Below are positions 44,723 to 53,006 of a stretch of 64,000 bases of DNA, piece after piece. A program made the position numbers and the translations under genes. Location of the stretch: assembly GCA_017938285.1 (NCBI GenBank), contig JAGBBW010000093.1:1-64000 (forward strand). Reading direction: 5' to 3'. Source of the DNA: Lachnospiraceae bacterium. Its GTDB lineage: Bacteria; Bacillota; Clostridia; Lachnospirales; Lachnospiraceae. Each line of letters starts with the position of its first letter. The first letter of the stretch is position 1. A model generated the notes under the pieces. That model searched no databases. It worked only from the letters and a program-made list of their open reading frames with translations, and had not been told where the DNA came from.

Positions 44723-46074
44723 TTAACATCAAAATTCACCGTGGCACCAGCCAGATTGGCGGCACCATAACTGAACTATATACAACACACACCCATCTGT
44801 TCATTGATTTTGGTTCTGAGCTTGCGGGTTCCCCAGAGGATTCCACAGACGAAAAAATGGTGGAGATGCTGAAAAACTCTGCGTGTGATGCGGTACTGTT
44901 CAGTCATTATCATGGAGATCATGTGGGCCTGCTGCAGCACATTCCGAAGAAGGATGTCCGGGGAAAAGAAATCAGGCTGGGCATTGGAAGTGTGGCCAGA
45001 CAGGTACTCGTAAATATTCACGAAACGCTGGCTGGAAATGAAAGACGGACGGCGGAAGAAGAACAGCGGACCGGGGAAAATCAGTGGCAGCAGAAAGAAT
45101 TGCTGGATGTACTGCGGGAAGACTCCCGATGGATAGAGTTTACGGAAGGAAAGGTTTTTGACATCGGAGAATTTCACATTACGACCATCCGGGTGGACCA
45201 TTCTGCCTTTGACGCCTATATGTTTCTGATTGAGGCAGAGGGAGCGTGCATAGTACATACGGGGGACTTCCGGACCCATGGAAGGTTTGGCAGACATTTT
45301 TTTGAACGTCTGGAAGGTTTTCTTCGAGGAAAGCGTGTGGATGTGCTTTTGATTGAAGGAACCATGATGGGACGTGGTTCAGAGCAGGTACTGACCGAGG
45401 AGGAACTACAGAAAGAAGCGGTGCGGTTTTTTTCACAGAAAGAAAATAAATATGCGTTTCTGCTCTGTTCTTCCACCAACATGGAAAGCCTGGCATCCTT
45501 TCACAATGCGGTTATGCAGTGGAATGCCGGGAAGAAGCCGGAGGAAAAAAGAGCGTTTTATGTGAACCGGTATGTAAAAAAGCAGTTGGATTTATATAAA
45601 ACGACAGCAGGCGCAGTGGATAAGCGGTTCTGGTTTCAGAAGGCCTATCCGCTGGAGGGTATGAATTATTATAATCCAAAGCTTGGCATGACCCAGCTGG
45701 AGTTTATGAAGAAAAATGGATTTCTCATGCTGATTGGCACAGGGGAAGGGTACAGGAAGTATCTGGATGTCTTCCGGGAGGAAAATCCGGTACTGATTTA
45801 TTCCCTGTGGAAAGGGTATGTGGAGAATAAAGAAACAGATACTTATGATGCGCGTCTGGGAGAATTGTATTGGAGCATGCGGCATAAGGACCTGCATACC
45901 AGCGGACATGCGGTAAAAGAAGATATCGAACGGATGATTCTTCTGACCAATCCGGCAAAGGCGGTGATTCCAATTCATACGGAGCATCAGAAGCGGTTTA
46001 AGGAGCTGGATATTGGAGAACTGGCAGGGAAGGTGGTCTGTCTGCGGGATGGCGAAATCTACAGGCTGGAGTAA
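44719..46074 (+). CDS. Metallo-beta-lactamase / beta-CASP hydrolase (RNase J-like)
   Basis: A 451-residue metallo-hydrolase. Zinc motif HYHGDH at residues 63-68 (HxHxDH), VDHSAFDAYMFLI, HTGDFR, and late motifs TSGHAVKED and VIPIHTE, which are beta-CASP motifs B and C. This places it with nucleic-acid-cleaving beta-CASP enzymes (RNase J, CPSF73) rather than beta-lactamases. It is shorter than RNase J (about 555) and lacks that enzyme's C-terminal domain. It is translationally coupled to the PD-(D/E)XK-like gene upstream, which suggests a two-protein nucleic acid processing or defence module. Confidence 0.85.
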   Translation: MINIKIHRGTSQIGGTITELYTTHTHLFIDFGSELAGSPEDSTDEKMVEMLKNSACDAVLFSHYHGDHVGLLQHIPKKDVRGKEIRLGIGSVARQVLVNIHETLAGNERRTAEEEQRTGENQWQQKELLDVLREDSRWIEFTEGKVFDIGEFHITTIRVDHSAFDAYMFLIEAEGACIVHTGDFRTHGRFGRHFFERLEGFLRGKRVDVLLIEGTMMGRGSEQVLTEEELQKEAVRFFSQKENKYAFLLCSSTNMESLASFHNAVMQWNAGKKPEEKRAFYVNRYVKKQLDLYKTTAGAVDKRFWFQKAYPLEGMNYYNPKLGMTQLEFMKKNGFLMLIGTGEGYRKYLDVFREENPVLIYSLWKGYVENKETDTYDARLGELYWSMRHKDLHTSGHAVKEDIERMILLTNPAKAVIPIHTEHQKRFKELDIGELAGKVVCLRDGEIYRLE

Positions 46075-46129
46075 ATGCGTGGAAAATTGGAATGATTGGG
46101 CATAGACGGAAGCATTGACTGGATAGTAC

Positions 46130-46158
46130 TTGACAAAACAGGTTTAATGGATTAAACT
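46130..46158 (+). promoter_or_regulatory. Promoter of blaI-blaR1-like operon overlapping operator 1
   Basis: TTGACA (46130-46135), 17-bp spacer, TAAACT (46153-46158). The palindrome GGTTTAAT-GG-ATTAAACT (46141-46158) fills the spacer and covers the -10, so a bound repressor would block RNA polymerase. Confidence 0.78.
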
Positions 46159-46172
46159 TTGTGTGAGAAAAC

Positions 46173-46191
46173 AGGTTGAATTGATTAAACC
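46173..46191 (+). promoter_or_regulatory. Second BlaI-type operator
   Basis: GGTTGAAT-TG-ATTAAACC repeats the palindrome of operator 1 about 32 bp (three helical turns) downstream, in the 5' untranslated region. Two dimers on one face of the DNA fit a BlaI/MecI repressor. Binding is inferred. Confidence 0.7.
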
Positions 46192-46228
46192 AAAAGCAAT
46201 AATTTCGTAGAGAACAGGGAGGAAAGCT

Positions 46229-46588
46229 ATGTCCATACCAAAAATATTTGAAAGTGAATACCGTTTTATGCAGATTCTCTGGGAGTCCGAGCCGGTCAAC
46301 AGCACCCAGCTGGTAGCTCTGTGCAAGGAAAAATTGAACTGGAGTAAGGCCACGACCTATACGGTCATCCGGCGGTTATCCGAGCGTGGCGTCGTCGTGA
46401 ATGAAAACACCATGGTGCGTTCCCTGGTAACGAAAGAAGAGGTACAGGACACCGAGCTTGGAGAGCTGGTGGAAAAGACCTTTGGCGGCTCCATTCCACA
46501 GTTTCTGGCGGCCTTTACACGAAAGGCGAAGTTAAAGAAGGAGGATGTCGAGGCCTTAAAGAAAATGATTGAGGAATATGGGGAGTAA
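46229..46588 (+). CDS. BlaI/MecI-family repressor
   Basis: A 119-residue winged-helix repressor: ESEYRFMQILWESEPVNSTQLVALCKEKLNWSKATTYTVIRRLSERGVV (residues 8-56) and a C-terminal dimerisation helix region ending ALKKMIEEYGE. In known systems the partner protease inactivates it on sensing beta-lactams. It is 17 bp ahead of the BlaR1-like gene and has paired operators upstream, so it should repress this operon. Confidence 0.94.
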   Translation: MSIPKIFESEYRFMQILWESEPVNSTQLVALCKEKLNWSKATTYTVIRRLSERGVVVNENTMVRSLVTKEEVQDTELGELVEKTFGGSIPQFLAAFTRKAKLKKEDVEALKKMIEEYGE

Positions 46589-46605
46589 GGAGGAGAACGT
46601 CTGTC

Positions 46606-48927
46606 ATGGGAGATTTTTTGTTAAAATTACTGGAACTGAGCCTTTGGGCCGGGATATTGACCGTTGTAGTTTTAGGAATACGTCTGGCATTCCGCAAAAT
46701 TCCTGCAAAGTATTTATGTGTGCTCTGGATGATTGTGGCGGCAAGACTGGTACTGCCGTTTTCCCTGGAAACCAGCTTTGCACCACTGCCAAGTTTCGCG
46801 GAGCTTTCCATGTTGTTTCCGGGAGATGGGGAAGTACATGGAGTTATGACAGAATATCATGCGGCAACGGTAGTTCCTTCCGGTGAGGGTGCAGACAATG
46901 TGCCTGGTGTTCCGGAATGGCTGGATGAAACGGATTATGATACCGGTGATTCTAATAAGGGTAGTGCAGTGACGATGGAACCAGTGCAGGAAGACACCGA
47001 AGAGGTAGATTATGAAGAGGTGGATTATTACATAACCTCAAAATCAGGACAGGTCTACATGGAACCAGAACCGTCAGATACACATCACCAAAACTGGCTG
47101 ACGACAGGAACCCTGGATAATGTCCGCATAGTACCAGAATATGTTCCGGCAGTGGCTGCAGTCTGGATGACCGGGGTCGTGCTTCTTCTGGCCTATGGAG
47201 TTGCCGGCTGCCTGAAAGTAAAGCGTATGGTGAAGAATGCCATACTGTATCAGGATAACGTATGGCTGTGCGAAGGGCTGGAATCTCCATTTCTGTTTGG
47301 CTGGGTACATCCGAAGATTTACCTGCCTTGTGATTTGGAAGAGGTGCAGATGCAGTATGTTATTGAACATGAGAAATCCCATATTGCCAGAGGGGATCAT
47401 TTTGCCAAACTGGCAGGGTATGTTCTGTTGGCGGTGTACTGGTTCAACCCTCTTATCTGGGTGGCGTATGTGATGTTCTGCAAGGATGTGGAGCGGGCCT
47501 GTGATGAGCGTGTGATTGCGGAATTTGGTGTGGAGGACCGGAAAGGCTATGCAGAGGCACTGCTGGAATGCAGTGTGGGCTGTGGATTTGCCATATCCCA
47601 TCCGCTGGCTTTTGGTGAAATGGATGTAAAGAAGAGAATTGGCGGTATATTAAAGTACCAGAAGCCGGGAAAGTGGCTGACCGTTGTGGCGGTAGTCCTT
47701 TGTGTTTTGTCTGCGGCAGGCTGTTTTATGGTGCAGAAAGCTGGGCAGGATAATCAGAACTCACAGCAATTCGAGGTTTCGCCAACACCACAGCTGACGG
47801 TTCCTCCGGCAGAAGCAACTCCAACAGTAGCTCCGTCTTCGGAACAAAGAGGAAATGGACCAGCGACTCCAACTCCAATGGAAGCAGCCCCTACACCGAC
47901 AATCTCTGCCGGAACGCCAACGCCTCTTCCGCCAAGTGGTTTGGAACTGCTGGGAAAAACGACGCAGGAGTCTGTGATTGCAGTACCAATGGGGCAGACT
48001 ATTTCGGTGGATCTGGATGGAGATGGAACAGAGGAGTCCGTGACCTTTGGCATCAAAGGGTATGAGGGGAACGTAAGTGTACGGGATATTTTGGATTCCA
48101 TCAAGTATACCTGGGATGAATTTGATGATTTCTATTTTCTGAAGATTGATGACACTGTGTTCTGGCAGGAAGAGATTGCATTAGAGGACTGGGAGGATGG
48201 TCCGGGAACGACCACTTATTATATATTTGATATTGATATGGAGGACAAGTATAAAGAAATAGGCGTGCCTTTCAGTGGACCAAGTAATGACCCGTCAACA
48301 ATATTTTATCGCTATGTGGATGGAAAATTACGTTGTGTTGGTGGCATTGGAGATACGCCGCTGGAATCAGATTACAGGGATAGCTATGAACACGGAAAGA
48401 TGCCGTATGACGAGATGGTAGAGCAGGTAGACCGGGAGGAATATCAGATTACGGTGCTGGGAGATGGAAATATTTTATTATCGGGGCGTGTGGATGTTCT
48501 GGAAACGAGCTGGTCAGTACGTGAATATAATTTATGGAATGCTACTTCTGCCTGGGGAGCAACATTAAAAGAAACCATCCGTGAGAGATATGAATTTATC
48601 GGCTGGGATTACGATGCCGGAGAAATGTATAACTCCCGGACAAAAAAGGATCTGACGGCCTATAGCGACCGGTTTGACATTACCAGCGGACAGGATACTG
48701 CTTCCACTGTTTTTATTCCGGAGGGGACAAGAATGTCAATTTATTCCTATTATCCGGACAACGGATGGACTGCTGGTTGGATACAGTTTGCTTATGGAGA
48801 GAACCTGGACTCCTTTGCATGGTTTTACAAAGGGGTTGACCCGACAGGAAAATTTCTGCTTTATTTCCCGGGAGAAACGGTGAACTGGCCGGATGATGTA
48901 TTTGAAAATCTGAATCATGCGGATTAA
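46606..48927 (+). CDS. BlaR1-like M56 membrane metallopeptidase with a novel C-terminal sensor
   Basis: A 773-residue protein. The N-terminal part has membrane helices and the M56 zinc protease motif HEKSH (H255-E256...H259) followed by ACDERV; a further helix (about 360-380) ends at an AAGC. After it comes a PTPT-type linker (about 385-445) and an outside domain of about 320 residues containing VDLDGDGTEESVTFGIKGY and aromatic, acidic segments. There is no penicillin-binding SxxK domain, so it is not a canonical beta-lactam sensor. An insertion of about 90 acidic residues lies between early helices. It probably cleaves or inactivates the upstream BlaI-type repressor. Confidence 0.87.
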   Translation: MGDFLLKLLELSLWAGILTVVVLGIRLAFRKIPAKYLCVLWMIVAARLVLPFSLETSFAPLPSFAELSMLFPGDGEVHGVMTEYHAATVVPSGEGADNVPGVPEWLDETDYDTGDSNKGSAVTMEPVQEDTEEVDYEEVDYYITSKSGQVYMEPEPSDTHHQNWLTTGTLDNVRIVPEYVPAVAAVWMTGVVLLLAYGVAGCLKVKRMVKNAILYQDNVWLCEGLESPFLFGWVHPKIYLPCDLEEVQMQYVIEHEKSHIARGDHFAKLAGYVLLAVYWFNPLIWVAYVMFCKDVERACDERVIAEFGVEDRKGYAEALLECSVGCGFAISHPLAFGEMDVKKRIGGILKYQKPGKWLTVVAVVLCVLSAAGCFMVQKAGQDNQNSQQFEVSPTPQLTVPPAEATPTVAPSSEQRGNGPATPTPMEAAPTPTISAGTPTPLPPSGLELLGKTTQESVIAVPMGQTISVDLDGDGTEESVTFGIKGYEGNVSVRDILDSIKYTWDEFDDFYFLKIDDTVFWQEEIALEDWEDGPGTTTYYIFDIDMEDKYKEIGVPFSGPSNDPSTIFYRYVDGKLRCVGGIGDTPLESDYRDSYEHGKMPYDEMVEQVDREEYQITVLGDGNILLSGRVDVLETSWSVREYNLWNATSAWGATLKETIRERYEFIGWDYDAGEMYNSRTKKDLTAYSDRFDITSGQDTASTVFIPEGTRMSIYSYYPDNGWTAGWIQFAYGENLDSFAWFYKGVDPTGKFLLYFPGETVNWPDDVFENLNHAD

Positions 48928-48969
48928 TAAGGGTATGTGTGAAGAGTAATGTATAACAACCATAAAAAT

Positions 48970-49008
48970 GAGAGAAGTGTTTTGCGGTGACACTTCTCTC
49001 ATTTTTTG
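48970..49008 (+). terminator. Terminator of the blaI-blaR1-like operon
   Basis: GAGAGAAGTGT (48970-48980) and ACACTTCTCTC (48990-49000) with ATTTTTTG following. Confidence 0.87.
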
Positions 49009-49031
49009 TTGTTTGCAAAATCTTTTCCCTC

Positions 49032-49074
49032 TTGACATTATTCTGGTAACGTGTTAGTATACTGACTGTACTAA
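49032..49074 (+). promoter_or_regulatory. Promoter and palindromic operator of the YtrA-ABC operon
   Basis: TTGACA (49032-49037), 17-bp spacer, TAGTAT (49055-49060). TTAGTA (49054-49059)-N9-TACTAA (49069-49074) is a perfect inverted repeat on the -10 and start site, the expected position for the YtrA-type repressor encoded next. Confidence 0.7.
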
Positions 49075-49215
49075 GAGTGTTAATACACTTGTAATACAGG
49101 ACAGACAAAACAAACCAAAGTAATAGAAAGTAATACCGGGTCGATTTCAAAACCTCCCCCTGGGGGACATTTTGAAATCCGGCACATGATCTCGTGGAAA
49201 GAAAGGAGGAATTGT

Positions 49216-49581
49216 GTGATTACGCTGGATTATGCGGACCGACGTCCCATTTACGAACAGGTCGTGGATAAAATGAAGGACCTGATTCTGCTTGGTGTTC
49301 TGGAAACCGACAGTCAGCTGCCAAGTGTCCGGGAACTGGCGATGGACCTTTCCATCAATCCCAATACAGTACAGCGGGCGTATGCCGAACTGGAGCGGCA
49401 GGGAGTCATTTATTGTGTGAAAGGAAGGGGAAATTTCGTGGCAGGAATCAGTACATTAAAAGAGCAGCATAAGGAAGAAATGAAATCCCAGCTTTCGGAG
49501 CTTGTAAAAAAAGCAAAGAAGGCAGATATCACGGAGGGAGATTTTGTGGAACTGGTGAAGCAGTTTTATGCGGAGAAATAA
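49216..49581 (+). CDS. GntR-family regulator, YtrA subfamily
   Basis: A 121-residue protein: winged helix (RPIYEQVVDKMKDLILLGVLETDSQLPSVRELAMDLSINPNTVQRAYAELERQGVIY, residues 8-65) and a very short C-terminal dimerisation tail, as in YtrA. The start is GTG at 49216 with AAAGGAGGA upstream. It is the first gene of an operon with an ABC transporter; in Bacillus the YtrA operon answers to cell-wall antibiotics such as ramoplanin. Autorepression is inferred from the palindrome at the promoter. Confidence 0.9.
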   Translation: MITLDYADRRPIYEQVVDKMKDLILLGVLETDSQLPSVRELAMDLSINPNTVQRAYAELERQGVIYCVKGRGNFVAGISTLKEQHKEEMKSQLSELVKKAKKADITEGDFVELVKQFYAEK

Positions 49582-49652
49582 ATATCGTATGAAATTACTT
49601 TTCCAGAAGTAAAAATAAAAGAGTATAAAATATTCAGAAAGGAACGAACTAT

Positions 49653-50555
49653 ATGATAGAAGCGAAAAATGTCAGTAAATCCTTTTCGGATATTCTGGCT
49701 GTGGATAATGTTTCCGTTACCATTCGGGAAGGCTCCGTATTTGGCATGATTGGTACGAACGGTGCCGGAAAAAGTACGTTTCTCCGCATGGTGGCAGGAG
49801 TGCTTCGTCCGGATAATGGAATCATTACGCTGGATGATATGCCGGTGTATGAAAATCCGACGGCAAAGCAGGAATTCTTTTATATTTCTGATGACCAGTA
49901 TTTTTTTGCCAATACAACACCAAAGGAGCTTATGCGCTACTACAGCGTAGTGTATCCGAAGTTTGATAAAGAGCGTATGAAAAAAATGCTCCGGCAGTTT
50001 GAACTGGATGAAAAAAGAAAGGTGGCTACTTTTTCCAAGGGTATGAAAAAGCAGTTGTCCGTAATCTGCGGGATCTGTGCCAATACAAAATACTTATTTT
50101 GTGATGAGACCTTTGATGGTCTGGACCCGGTGATGCGTCAGGCGGTAAAGAGCATTTTTGCCCAGGAAATCGAAGAGAGGGGCATGACACCGGTCATTGC
50201 GTCCCACAACCTACGGGAGCTGGAAGATATCTGCGACCATGTAGGTCTGTTACACCGGGGCGGTGTATTACTCTCCAAAGATCTGGAGGATATGAAGGTA
50301 AATATACATAAGGTACAGTGTGCGTTTAAGGCGGACAGTAAGATTGAAGAAGTATTGAACAATGTGGATGTGATTAAAAAGGAAATCCGTGGTTCCCTGT
50401 ATACAATTACTGCAAGGGGCAATTCTGACGACATCCGCAACCAGATTCAGACGGCAGGGCCGATTTTCCTGGAAATGCTGCCGCTTAGTCTGGAAGAAAT
50501 CTTTATCAGTGAAACGGAGGTGGCAGGATATGACATCAAGAAACTCATTTTTTAA
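49653..50555 (+). CDS. ABC transporter ATP-binding protein
   Basis: A 300-residue ATPase. Walker A GTNGAGKS (residues 34-41), a degenerate signature FSKGMKKQLS, Walker B YLFCDETFDGLDPV and the switch histidine in IASHNLRELE. The signature SKGMKKQ is typical of antibiotic and lantibiotic-type exporters. It overlaps the permease gene by 26 bp. Confidence 0.95.
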   Translation: MIEAKNVSKSFSDILAVDNVSVTIREGSVFGMIGTNGAGKSTFLRMVAGVLRPDNGIITLDDMPVYENPTAKQEFFYISDDQYFFANTTPKELMRYYSVVYPKFDKERMKKMLRQFELDEKRKVATFSKGMKKQLSVICGICANTKYLFCDETFDGLDPVMRQAVKSIFAQEIEERGMTPVIASHNLRELEDICDHVGLLHRGGVLLSKDLEDMKVNIHKVQCAFKADSKIEEVLNNVDVIKKEIRGSLYTITARGNSDDIRNQIQTAGPIFLEMLPLSLEEIFISETEVAGYDIKKLIF

Positions 50556-52824
50556 TTTGTTAAAAGAAGATTTCCGGAGAAGACTGTGGACGTTTATCCT
50601 GTCCTCGTTAGTATTTTTCGGAACTTTTGTCATCGGATTTACGATGTGCCTGCAGAACTGGGTAAGCCAGTATGGAAGATGGCAACTGACAGAAGCAGAA
50701 TATCTGGACCGGATTTCGGCAGATATCTGTTATTTCCTCGGCATGCATCCGTGGTTTACGCTGGTGGCTGTAGTGGGTGCGGTAATCTGTGGGGTGAATG
50801 GGTTTGCTTACTTGCATTCCAAAAAGCAGATGGACTTTTACCATAGTCTGCCTGTAAAGCGGGAAACTATTTTTGCAGTACGTTTTGTGAATGGCATTAT
50901 GATTTACGCCATTCCTTATCTGGTGGGACTGTTATATACGTTCGCTCTCTCCGCCGTGTTCGGAGTGATGACGAGCAAGGTGTTCTACTGTGGAATGTTC
51001 TGTTTTGTACTGCATTTGATGGGGTACATAGTGATGTATCTGGTGTCCATCCTTGCCATGCTGCTGACCGGAAAGCTGGTAATCGCCTTCTTTGGTATTG
51101 CGGTTCTGACTTTATATGCTCCGGCAGTGTATGGTCTGGTACTGACCCTGTGTGACAGTTTCTTCATTACGTTATACAGTGGGAGTCTGGATTTTGAGGA
51201 TGCCTTGTCCATGACCCGCTGGTTTTCTCCGGCAAGCTATTATTATGGTCTGATTAGTGCATTGGATCAGGCAGAGCCAAAGTTCTGGCTGGAATTTCTG
51301 TCCTTCCTGCTGCTGGCAGCAGTCCTGACTGCACTGTCTGTATGGCTGTATAAGAAGCGTCCAAGTGAAAAAGCGGATACTGCCATGAGCTTTAAGGTAA
51401 CGGAACCGGTCATCCGTGTTATGATTGCGGTTCCGGTGGGTATTCTGGCAGGCCTGTTATTATTTGCGTTGCAATATGACAATGGTGTTGATGGTGCCCT
51501 GTTCTGGTTGATATTTGGCGGACTGCTGGGTGGATTCCTGGCTCATGCGGTTATTGAGGCTCTGTATAAGGGTGACATCAGGAAATGTCTGTCCCATAAG
51601 ATACAGATGCTTGTGACTATGGTGGTTTCTGCGGTGCTGCCGTTGTGTTTCTTCTTTGATATATTTGGTTATGATTCCTATCTTCCAGAGGAGAAGGAGA
51701 TTGCCAATATGGCAGTCATCAGCAGTGATATGCGGTTTTATGGCTCCTATTATAAGGAGGATGGCTGGGTTTCTGCGACGAATTATGCATTAGAGGAGAT
51801 GAAAGTTACGGAATTTAGTGCCATGTATGAGCTGGCAACTCTTCTAGCAGAAGATGCGAATGAAAACCGCATCGAAAAGTTCTTTGGCTATAATTACACA
51901 TATCAGTATGTTGGCGGGGAAGAAATGGTCCGTAACTCTGAGTTTATCATTCGTTATACTTTAAAGGATGGTTCTGAGGTGATTCGCAGCTATGAATATA
52001 ATTATTATGCGGTGCTGGATTTACTGGAACGTATTTATGAGGATGAGGAAGTAAAAACAGCCAGCCATCCAATATTTAGTCTGGCAGAGGCTGGCTGGGA
52101 GCCGCTGTGTGTGGCGTGTTATTCCCCACTGTCTCCGTTTTCTGTGCAGATTACCGGATGTGAACCGCTGCTGAAAACGTATATGTCAGAGCTTATGAAT
52201 CTGACCTTTGAGGAACTGAAAAACACGGCGGCTATTGGTGAACTGAACGTATATTTTAAAGTAGGAAATGACAGCAGCTATGAAGATATGGCGACGTTCC
52301 TTGTGTATCCTTCCATGACGGAAACCATTGCGATGATGAAAGAACATGGTTATAATCTTCAGAGTGTGCAGGAAACAGACACCATAAAGAGTATTACGGT
52401 TCGCTATAATGGCACAATCAATGAATTAAAGCGGGCTCTTGGCATGGAGGTTCTGGAAACTGAGCAGGAGATTTATATAAATATGAATGAAAATTCTGCT
52501 TCCTGGGAGCTGTATGAGGAAAAAGGTTATCTGGTAATGGAAGAGGATTATCAGGAGATTACCATAGAGTTTACGGACTCTGCGGAAATTGAGGCAATAA
52601 AAAAGGGACTGGTTCATTCCAATTATGTAGGGGAATTTGGTCCGTTCCCACTGCGCTTCGGCTACTTCAATGCAGAGGTATACTTTGAAGTTGACAGTGC
52701 AGAGGCGGTGAACGGTCTCATTGGCTGGACAGATACCTTCCGCTTTACAAAAGATGGAGTGCCTCAGTTTGTCATTGACCGGATTTTTGAAGAGCTGGAA
52801 GCTGGTACGGTATCTGAGAATTAA
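50530..52824 (+). CDS. ABC transporter permease with a large extracytoplasmic domain
   Basis: A 764-residue membrane protein. The first 360 or so residues hold about eight helices (first at 20-40, LWTFILSSLVFFGTFVIGF), with HSKKQMDFYHSLPVKRE typical of ABC-2-like permeases of YtrC/D type. After a final helix (about 355-375, MLVTMVVSAVLPLCFFFDIF) follows a soluble domain of about 390 residues of alpha/beta pattern with no family I can name. The ATG at 50530 follows GGAGGTGGCAGG; the longer frame inside the ATPase gene is rejected. With the ATPase it forms the complete exporter. Confidence 0.88.
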   Translation: MTSRNSFFNLLKEDFRRRLWTFILSSLVFFGTFVIGFTMCLQNWVSQYGRWQLTEAEYLDRISADICYFLGMHPWFTLVAVVGAVICGVNGFAYLHSKKQMDFYHSLPVKRETIFAVRFVNGIMIYAIPYLVGLLYTFALSAVFGVMTSKVFYCGMFCFVLHLMGYIVMYLVSILAMLLTGKLVIAFFGIAVLTLYAPAVYGLVLTLCDSFFITLYSGSLDFEDALSMTRWFSPASYYYGLISALDQAEPKFWLEFLSFLLLAAVLTALSVWLYKKRPSEKADTAMSFKVTEPVIRVMIAVPVGILAGLLLFALQYDNGVDGALFWLIFGGLLGGFLAHAVIEALYKGDIRKCLSHKIQMLVTMVVSAVLPLCFFFDIFGYDSYLPEEKEIANMAVISSDMRFYGSYYKEDGWVSATNYALEEMKVTEFSAMYELATLLAEDANENRIEKFFGYNYTYQYVGGEEMVRNSEFIIRYTLKDGSEVIRSYEYNYYAVLDLLERIYEDEEVKTASHPIFSLAEAGWEPLCVACYSPLSPFSVQITGCEPLLKTYMSELMNLTFEELKNTAAIGELNVYFKVGNDSSYEDMATFLVYPSMTETIAMMKEHGYNLQSVQETDTIKSITVRYNGTINELKRALGMEVLETEQEIYINMNENSASWELYEEKGYLVMEEDYQEITIEFTDSAEIEAIKKGLVHSNYVGEFGPFPLRFGYFNAEVYFEVDSAEAVNGLIGWTDTFRFTKDGVPQFVIDRIFEELEAGTVSEN

Positions 52825-53006
52825 TCGTATAGGATATATGAAGAATGTAGCTTCGAATAAGAATTGTATTATGAAATGGAAATTTAAGTGATTTGGGATG
52901 GTCTGTAATATCAGCTGTAGTTTTTGAAATATACTCGTACTAAATTAATCAGTGCTTCTTTAGAAACGCAGCTGGTATCATAGCCCATGGAGGATAAAAT
53001 ATTGGT

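Noticed and set aside
44719..46074. Beta-lactamase resistance gene
   Set aside because: It has the HxHxDH fold motif, but also beta-CASP motifs of nucleases and no features of metallo-beta-lactamases that cleave antibiotics.
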